Of a stretch of 64,000 bases of DNA, positions 57,996-64,000 are shown one piece after another; the stretch's first letter is position 1; the number at the start of each line of letters is the position of its first letter. This stretch comes from Gammaproteobacteria bacterium (GTDB lineage: Bacteria; Pseudomonadota; Gammaproteobacteria; Acidithiobacillales; Acidithiobacillaceae): the NCBI GenBank assembly GCA_023381645.1, contig JAMCRJ010000037.1, positions 25,485 through 89,484 on the forward strand, read 5' to 3'. The notes under the pieces are model-generated. The model did no database searches and was not told the DNA's origin. It saw only the letters and a list, made by a program, of their open reading frames with translations. A program made the translations under genes and the position numbers.

Positions 57996-59012
57996 CTAGA
58001 GTTCGCGGCCGACGGCCTCGGCAATCCTGCGTAGATCGCCCATCAGCATGGTGAGTTGCTCCGGACTCAGCGCCTGATCGGCATCACACCAGGCTTCTTC
58101 GGGACAGGGATGCGACTCCACCAGCAAACCATCTGCACCCGCCGCAACGGCCGCCTTGGATAATTGCGGCACGAGCCAGGCCTTGCCACCCGCGTGACTG
58201 GGATCGACGATGACCGGCAGGTGGGTCTCTCGCTTGAGAACCGGTATGGCCGTGACGTCGAGGACGTTGCGATAGGCCGTTTCAAAGGTACGGATGCCAC
58301 GTTCGGCAAAAATAATCCTGTGGTTGCCGTGGGCGGCGATATACTCCGCCGCCATGAGCCATTCCTTTATGGTGGCGCTCAGGCCACGCTTGAGGATGAC
58401 CGGCACGTCCAGGCGACCGACTTCCTTGAGGAGATCAAAATTCTGCATATTGCGCGTACCGATCTGAATGATGTCCACTCCTTTTTCCAGAAACAGATCA
58501 ATCTTGCGGACATCCATCAGTTCGGTAACGATGGGCAGACCGACCGCATCTGCGGCGATCCGGAAATAATCCAAACCCTCGTCACCCACGCCCTGAAAAG
58601 TGTAGGGACTGGTGCGGGGTTTGAATGCCCCGCCACGCATCAGACGGCATCCCGCCGCCTTGACGGCTTCTGCAGAGCTGCGCATCTGCTCGGGCGTTTC
58701 AACCGAGCAGGGACCTGCGATCACCTGTATCTGTCTGCCACCGATGGGGATCCCCCGCACTTCAATGACCGTATCGGTGGATTTGAACTCGCGGCTGACG
58801 AGCTTGTAGGGCTTGAGAATGGGCATGACCTGTTCCACGGCGGGCAAGGATTCGAGTGCGCCGTCAGGCAGCAAGCGCTCGTCTCCCAACAGGCCCACCA
58901 CGGTGCGCTCTGAGCCGGTACTGACCATGGGCTGCAGGCCATACTGGCGGATACGCTCCAGCAGATGCTCCATCTGCTCTGCGGTGGCCTGCGGTTTGAC
59001 GATGACGATCAT
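57996..59012 (-). CDS. aroF: DAHP synthase (type I-beta, with N-terminal regulatory domain)
   Basis: The 338-residue enzyme makes the first shikimate-pathway intermediate. The N-terminal ~70 residues form a ferredoxin-like regulatory domain, as in Thermotoga DAHP synthase. The barrel starts at VIAGPCSVET and includes GGAFKPRTSPYTFQG, ILKRGLSAT and the metal-site DPSHAGG. The gene sits inside the supraoperon between hisC and tyrA. It probably responds to tyrosine. Confidence 0.92.
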   Translation of the reverse strand: MIVIVKPQATAEQMEHLLERIRQYGLQPMVSTGSERTVVGLLGDERLLPDGALESLPAVEQVMPILKPYKLVSREFKSTDTVIEVRGIPIGGRQIQVIAGPCSVETPEQMRSSAEAVKAAGCRLMRGGAFKPRTSPYTFQGVGDEGLDYFRIAADAVGLPIVTELMDVRKIDLFLEKGVDIIQIGTRNMQNFDLLKEVGRLDVPVILKRGLSATIKEWLMAAEYIAAHGNHRIIFAERGIRTFETAYRNVLDVTAIPVLKRETHLPVIVDPSHAGGKAWLVPQLSKAAVAAGADGLLVESHPCPEEAWCDADQALSPEQLTMLMGDLRRIAEAVGREL

Positions 59013-59016
59013 AGGG

Positions 59017-60114
59017 TTACAGGACCTCGCCCAGCATTGTAAGAAAACGTTGGTTTTCCACCGGCAGGCCAACACTGACCCGCAGATGATCCGGCATACC
59101 GTAAGGGGTAAGCGGCCGGACGATCACGCCCCGAAGCAGCAGGGCCTCATAGACGCGCTGTCCACCTCCCGGCACGGCAAAGGCGGTAAAGTTGCCTGCA
59201 GGCGGCAGGATTGTCAATCCAAGATTGCACAATCCATCGCGGAGGGCCACGATCCCCTGACGATTGTTGGCCAGGGTAGCCTGCAGATGGGCGCGATCCG
59301 TAAGCGCGGCATGCGCCGCAACCTGCGCCAATGTGTTGACGTTGAAGGGCTGGCGAACCCGCTCCAGTACCGCCATCAGGTCGGGGTGGCCGATGCCGTA
59401 ACCGCAACGCAGACCCGCCAGCCCATAGGCCTTGGAAAAAGTACGGGTAAGCATCAGGTTACTGAAGCGCCGCAGCCACCGTCTGCCATCCGGATAATCC
59501 GCCGTGTCCATCAGTTCCAGGTAGGCTTCGTCCAGCACCACCAACGCATGGGAAGGCACGCTGTCGATAAAGGTCTCCAGGGCTTCCGCCGCAAGATACG
59601 TACCCGTGGGATTATTGGGGTTGGCGATAAAAACCAGCCGGGTATTGGCGTTGAGCAGGCTGGCCATGGCATCCAGGTCATGACCGTAATCCCGCGCCGG
59701 TGCGACCCGTACGGTCGCACCACTGGCCTGCGCGGCAATGGCATAAGCGGCAAAGGCATACTGCGAGACAATCACCTCCGTACCCGGCCCGGCAAAGGCA
59801 CGCACCGCAAGCTCCACCACCTGATCGGAACCGTTGCCGAAAATAAATTGCGCAGGGTCCAAGTCGAGCTGACGGGCCAGCATCGCGCGCAATTCCGGAG
59901 CCGACCCTTCGGGATACTGCGCCAGGGCGGGCAACGCCTCGCGGATGGCCGCCAACGCCAGAGGGCTGGGACCTAAAGGATTTTCATTGGAGGCCAGCTT
60001 GATGGCATTACGGATACCCAGTTCCCGTTCCAGTTCCGCCAACGGCTTGCCCGGCTGATAGGGACGCAGGTCGGACACACCCGCTGCCGTATATTCCAGA
60101 TAGCTATTGCACAT
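59017..60114 (-). CDS. hisC: Histidinol-phosphate / aromatic aminotransferase
   Basis: The 365-residue PLP enzyme has NENPLGPSP, IANPNNPTG, the PLP lysine in RTFSKAYGLAGLR and the late Arg of LRVSVG. Its place between pheA and DAHP synthase/tyrA suggests it transaminates phenylpyruvate and hydroxyphenylpyruvate as well as, or instead of, histidinol phosphate. The ATG lies one base after the pheA stop. Confidence 0.9.
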   Translation of the reverse strand: MCNSYLEYTAAGVSDLRPYQPGKPLAELERELGIRNAIKLASNENPLGPSPLALAAIREALPALAQYPEGSAPELRAMLARQLDLDPAQFIFGNGSDQVVELAVRAFAGPGTEVIVSQYAFAAYAIAAQASGATVRVAPARDYGHDLDAMASLLNANTRLVFIANPNNPTGTYLAAEALETFIDSVPSHALVVLDEAYLELMDTADYPDGRRWLRRFSNLMLTRTFSKAYGLAGLRCGYGIGHPDLMAVLERVRQPFNVNTLAQVAAHAALTDRAHLQATLANNRQGIVALRDGLCNLGLTILPPAGNFTAFAVPGGGQRVYEALLLRGVIVRPLTPYGMPDHLRVSVGLPVENQRFLTMLGEVL

Positions 60115-60115
60115 T

Positions 60116-61192
60116 TCAAAATACCGCCCGGGGATAACTGCCGAGACAGCGGCAAAAGGACGCCTGTTGCGCGAGAACATCCAGCACCGGCGCGATGGCG
60201 GCATCCTGACAATGGCCAAGCAAATCGAGGTAAAAGACGTACTCCCAGATGGCCGAGCGTGCCGGCCGTGACTCGATGCGCGTCAGGCTGATGCCCGCGT
60301 CGGCCAGCGGTGACAGCAGCGCATGCAGACTCCCCGGACGATTGGCGCCGGCCACCACCAGGCTCGTCTTGTCATGCCCCGTAGGTCGCGTATGGATTTT
60401 GCCAATGATCAGAAAACGGGTGGTGTTCTCCGGGTTGTCTTCGATCCCCGCGGCCAGAATGTCGAGGCCGTACGCTTCTGCGGCGAGGGTCGTAGAAATG
60501 GCGCTGCCATCAGCATCCGCCGCAGCCCGTTCCGCGGCAACCGCGTTGCTGGCTACGTCCACCAATTCCGCCTGCGGCAAGTGGGTCGCGAGCCACTGAC
60601 GGCACTGGGCCCTGGTCTGATAGTGGACGTAGACACGGCGAACGGTGGAGATGGGCACCTTGGCCACCAGATTATGGACGATGCGTAACTGGACCTCGCC
60701 GCAGATCTGCAGGGGATAATCCAGGAGCAGATCCAGACTGAGGTTGACGGAACCTTCGGTGCTGTTCTCCACCGGCACCACGCCGAACCGGGCCTGTCCA
60801 ATGTCCACGAGGCGGAAAATTTCGGCGATTCCCGCGGTGGGCTGCAGAACAGCCGCGCGCCCGAAATGCTTCTGCGCCGCGATCTGCGAAAACGTGCCGG
60901 CGGGTCCGAGATAGGCCACTTGCAGGGGCTGCTCCAGGGCCAGACCTGCAGAGATGATCTCCCGAAAAATGATGGCTACCTGTTCACCGGAAAAGGGCCC
61001 CGGGTTGTCGGCCATGACCCGACGGAGAATCTCCGACTCACGGTCCGGATGGTAAAAATTCACTTCGCCCGCAGCCTGTTTGACAGCACCCACCTGCTGC
61101 GCGAGTCGGCCCCGCTCGCCCAGCAGTTGCAGGAACTGCTGATCCACCTGATCGATGGCCTTGCGCAGGGCGGCCAGTTCCGGGTTTTTCAT
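60116..61192 (-). CDS. pheA: Bifunctional chorismate mutase / prephenate dehydratase
   Basis: The 358-residue protein has an AroQ chorismate mutase domain (1-~85), a dehydratase domain starting VAYLGPAGTFS, with PVENSTEGSV and ENTTRFLII, and a C-terminal ACT domain with the Phe-binding ESRP motif. It overlaps the serA stop. Confidence 0.96.
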   Translation of the reverse strand: MKNPELAALRKAIDQVDQQFLQLLGERGRLAQQVGAVKQAAGEVNFYHPDRESEILRRVMADNPGPFSGEQVAIIFREIISAGLALEQPLQVAYLGPAGTFSQIAAQKHFGRAAVLQPTAGIAEIFRLVDIGQARFGVVPVENSTEGSVNLSLDLLLDYPLQICGEVQLRIVHNLVAKVPISTVRRVYVHYQTRAQCRQWLATHLPQAELVDVASNAVAAERAAADADGSAISTTLAAEAYGLDILAAGIEDNPENTTRFLIIGKIHTRPTGHDKTSLVVAGANRPGSLHALLSPLADAGISLTRIESRPARSAIWEYVFYLDLLGHCQDAAIAPVLDVLAQQASFCRCLGSYPRAVF

Positions 61193-62772
61193 AACCGCAA
61201 CATGCGGGCAGCCAGGACTCCCGGGAGGGTGGCGACCTGCTCCAGCAACACTTCCGTCAGCGGCTGGTCGACGGCAATGAAGGAGAGCGCTGCCCCCGCC
61301 GGTTTTTCGCGGCCCAGGTGAAATTGCGCAATATTGATGCCCGCTGCGCCCAGCAACCCACCGATGCGCCCGATCAGACCGGGCTCGTCACGATTCTGGA
61401 TATAGAGCAAATCCCCCGCCAGGGGCATTTCCACGTCGATACCATCCAGTTGAACCAGACGGGCCTGATGCTCATGAACCAGTGTTCCCACCGCCACCCG
61501 CTCACCCTGATCCATGCGCAGCGTCACCGCGATCCGGGCACGCAGTTCATCGGCTGATTCGCGTTTGCGGGTTTCGATGCCTATGCCGCGCTCCTTGGCG
61601 AGAACCGGGGCGTTGACGGCGTTGATGGTTTCCGGCAGGGCACTCTGCAAAATGCCCTTGAGAATGGCGGTGGTGAGGGCCGCCGTATTGAGTTCGGCAA
61701 CTTCGCCGGCGTATTCGATCACCACTTCGCGCAGCCCGGAACCTGCCAGTTGCCCGAGAACCAGTCCGAGCCGCTCTCCGAGATTGAGGTAGGGCTGCAA
61801 CAGCGCCAACTCCTCCTCTTTGACGGACGGCAGATTGACCGCATTCTGGACCACGCCGCGCAACAGATAGGCACTGATCTGCTCGGCTACCTGGATGGCG
61901 ACATTAACCTGTGCCTCTTCGGTGGAAGCCCCGAGGTGCGGCGTACAGATGAAGTTGTCCAGTTCCAGCAAAGGATTGTCGCCATGCACCGGTTCTTTGC
62001 AGAAAACGTCCAGAGCCGCGGCGCGCAAGTGCCGGGATTTCAAGGCATCGTACAGGGCTGCCTCATCCACGATGCAGCCACGTGCGGCATTCACCAGAAT
62101 GGCACCCGGCTTCATTTTGGCAAAGGTCTCGGCACGGAAAAGGTTACGCGTAGCATCCGTCAGCGGCGTATGGACCGTTAAGAAATCGGCACGGGCCAGC
62201 AGCGTATCCATCTCCACCAGTTCCACGCCGAGATCGGTCGCACGGATTTTGGAGAGGTAGGGATCGTAGGCGATGACCCGCATCCCCAGACCTTGGGCAC
62301 GGGCAATCACCAGCGAACCGATATTGCCCGTGCCGATGATACCCAGGGTCTTCTGGTAGAGTTCGACCCCCTGGAAACGGGATTTTTCCCACTGACCCGC
62401 CTTCAGGCTCATGGTGGCCTGGGGAATCATCCGTGCCGCCGCCATCATCAGAGCGATGGCATGTTCTGCGGTCGTCACCGTGTTGCCATAGGGGGTATTC
62501 ATGACGATCACGCCGCGTTTGCTGGCCGCATGGATATCGATATTGTCCACGCCGATACCGGCTCGCCCCACCACCTTCAGGCGGCTGGCAGCGGCGAGCA
62601 CGTCGGCATCCACGTTGGTGGCCGAGCGTATCGCCAGACCATCGTACTGACCGATGATCGCGCAAAGTGCCTCTTTGCCCAGACCGGTTTTCACCTCCAC
62701 GGCGATACCCCGTTCATGAAATATTTCTACCGCACGTGCAGACATTTTATCGGCGATCAAAACGGTCGGCAT
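61189..62772 (-). CDS. serA: D-3-phosphoglycerate dehydrogenase (long form)
   Basis: The 527-residue enzyme starts serine synthesis. The NAD site is LGIIGTGNIGSLV, catalysis uses Arg/Glu/His in the barrel (HLGASTEEAQ), followed by an intervening ASB domain and a C-terminal ACT domain. GAGGAG precedes the ATG. It lies between serC and pheA, so two serine-pathway genes are consecutive. Confidence 0.97.
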   Translation of the reverse strand: MPTVLIADKMSARAVEIFHERGIAVEVKTGLGKEALCAIIGQYDGLAIRSATNVDADVLAAASRLKVVGRAGIGVDNIDIHAASKRGVIVMNTPYGNTVTTAEHAIALMMAAARMIPQATMSLKAGQWEKSRFQGVELYQKTLGIIGTGNIGSLVIARAQGLGMRVIAYDPYLSKIRATDLGVELVEMDTLLARADFLTVHTPLTDATRNLFRAETFAKMKPGAILVNAARGCIVDEAALYDALKSRHLRAAALDVFCKEPVHGDNPLLELDNFICTPHLGASTEEAQVNVAIQVAEQISAYLLRGVVQNAVNLPSVKEEELALLQPYLNLGERLGLVLGQLAGSGLREVVIEYAGEVAELNTAALTTAILKGILQSALPETINAVNAPVLAKERGIGIETRKRESADELRARIAVTLRMDQGERVAVGTLVHEHQARLVQLDGIDVEMPLAGDLLYIQNRDEPGLIGRIGGLLGAAGINIAQFHLGREKPAGAALSFIAVDQPLTEVLLEQVATLPGVLAARMLRL

Positions 62773-62783
62773 GGTGGCGCTCC

Positions 62784-63872
62784 TCAACCGTGCTGGCGGG
62801 CGAAGTCCCGCAGGTAGTCCGCCAAGGTCTGTACGCCAATCTCTGGCATCGCGTTGTAAATGGAGGCGCGCATGCCGCCCACCGAGCGGTGTCCCTTGAG
62901 CTGGATCATGCCATGGCTCCTGGCGCCCTTGAGAAAGGCTTCATCCATGGCCGCATCCGCCAGCGTAAAAGGCACATTCATGCGCGAGCGATTGCGGGTT
63001 TCCACCGGGTTGGCATAAAAACCGCGGGATTCATCGATGGCTTCATAGAGCAACCGGGCCTTTCGCGCGTTGATCTCCGCCATCTTTTCAAGGCCGCCGA
63101 GCTGTTTGAGCCACTTGAAAACCAGACCGGCGACATAGATGGCGAAGGTCGGCGGCGTATTATGCATGGATTCCTCCTTGGCATAGACGGCGTAATCCAG
63201 CATGGTGGCGGTGTTTGCCGGTGCATGGCCGATGAGGTCATCACGGACGATGACCAGGGTCAGTCCGGCGGGGCCGATATTTTTCTGCGCGCCGGCATAT
63301 ATCAGACCGAAACGGCTGATATCCATGGGCTTGGAAAGAATATGGGAAGAGGCATCGCTGATCAGCGGAATATCGCCCAGATCCGGAATGAAATCGAACT
63401 CCACGCCGCCGATGGTTTCATTCCCGGTGATATGCACATATGCAGTGTCCAGGCTGACCTGCCAGTCCGCCTGCATGGGTACGTAGCTGGCGTGACGATC
63501 CTCGTTGCTGGCGGCAATCTCCACCGCAGCAAAGCGCCGGGCTTCCGTAATCGCTTTCTTGGACCAGATTCCCGTCTGCACATAGCTGGCCTTGCCATGA
63601 CCACGCAGCAAGTTAAGCGGAACCATGGCGAATTGCAGCGTCGCTCCGCCCTGCAAAAACAAAATCTTGTAATTGGCGGGAATGTCCAGGAGATCGCGCA
63701 GATCCTGTTCAGCCTCCGCGGCGATCTTCATGAATTCAGGACCACGATGGCTCATTTCCATAACCGACATGCCGCTGCCATGCCAATCCAGGAGCTCTGC
63801 CTGAACCTGTTCCAGAACCGCGTGGGGCAAAACCGCGGGACCAGCGCTGAAATTGAAAATGGTTTGATTCAT
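62784..63872 (-). CDS. serC: Phosphoserine aminotransferase
   Basis: The 362-residue PLP enzyme has FNFSAGPAVLP at the start and the PLP lysine in GAQKNIGPAG. It also acts in pyridoxal phosphate synthesis in related bacteria. It lies seven bases after gyrA. Confidence 0.97.
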   Translation of the reverse strand: MNQTIFNFSAGPAVLPHAVLEQVQAELLDWHGSGMSVMEMSHRGPEFMKIAAEAEQDLRDLLDIPANYKILFLQGGATLQFAMVPLNLLRGHGKASYVQTGIWSKKAITEARRFAAVEIAASNEDRHASYVPMQADWQVSLDTAYVHITGNETIGGVEFDFIPDLGDIPLISDASSHILSKPMDISRFGLIYAGAQKNIGPAGLTLVIVRDDLIGHAPANTATMLDYAVYAKEESMHNTPPTFAIYVAGLVFKWLKQLGGLEKMAEINARKARLLYEAIDESRGFYANPVETRNRSRMNVPFTLADAAMDEAFLKGARSHGMIQLKGHRSVGGMRASIYNAMPEIGVQTLADYLRDFARQHG

Positions 63873-63879
63873 AGTGCAT

Positions 63880-64000
63880 TTACTGGGGCAGATCGGTCTG
63901 CTCCCCCTCCTCTTCGTCCGTATCGGCAATCAATGCCAGTCCCGCGAGTTGTTCACCCTCGCCCAGATTAATCAAACGCACCCCCTGCGCATTCCGGCCG
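63880..64000 (-). CDS. gyrA: DNA gyrase subunit A (3' end, cut by window edge)
   Basis: The last 39 codons are visible. GRNAQGVRLINLGEGEQL is the final beta-pinwheel blade of GyrA and is followed by an acidic tail (DTDEEEGEQTD) as in E. coli. It is the first visible gene of the serC-to-ihfB supraoperon. Confidence 0.93.
   Translation of the reverse strand, partial: GRNAQGVRLINLGEGEQLAGLALIADTDEEEGEQTDLPQ

Overview
The window looks like a chromosomal segment of an acidophilic, sulfur/iron/hydrogen-oxidising chemolithoautotroph, most probably Acidithiobacillus (inference from gene content and order: a bd oxidase locus with an ETHE1-type protein, an NAD(P)-linked group 3b-type [NiFe] hydrogenase, and recA-recX-alaS order). 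No 16S rRNA is present, so the genus is not proven. Gene density is high, with few gaps above 200 bases. I saw no insertion sequence, prophage, CRISPR array or integrase.

Left part (1-7.9 kb): a PAS-containing sigma-54 activator, cut by the left edge, is divergent from an operon preceded by a near-perfect -24/-12 promoter. That operon encodes a degenerate ETHE1-like protein that has lost most metal ligands, CydA, CydB, an N-terminally extended CydX-like protein and a 33-residue membrane peptide, and ends at a strong terminator. It is followed by an aldehyde dehydrogenase, a GMC oxidoreductase and a CopD-like membrane protein. This regulator-plus-oxidase locus is the most unusual part of the window.

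Middle part (7.9-43.6 kb): thiC with a TPP riboswitch, ybiT, a phosphohexomutase, a SWIM-Snf2 helicase and a Slt-type transglycosylase. A hydrogenase operon (beta, gamma, delta and alpha subunits, then the maturation protease) is coupled to a His-rich secreted protein. Then come alaS, recX and recA; pncC-pgpA-thiL facing gluQ-sfsA-map-glnD-hflD; an Nramp-related transporter with a non-canonical metal site; kup; a DUF4337-like protein; and a PAP2 phosphatase.

Right part (42-64 kb) is almost entirely minus-strand housekeeping. The protein-quality block tig-clpP-clpX-lon-hupB-tRNA-Val-tRNA-Asp-ppiD has a sigma-32-like promoter before lon. It is followed leftwards-to-rightwards by pyrE, pyrF, lapB, ihfB, rpsA, cmk, aroA, tyrA, a DAHP synthase gene, hisC, pheA, serA, serC and the 3' end of gyrA. 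This is a version of the gyrA-serC-pheA-hisC-tyrA-aroA-cmk-rpsA-ihfB supraoperon, with serA and the DAHP synthase gene added.
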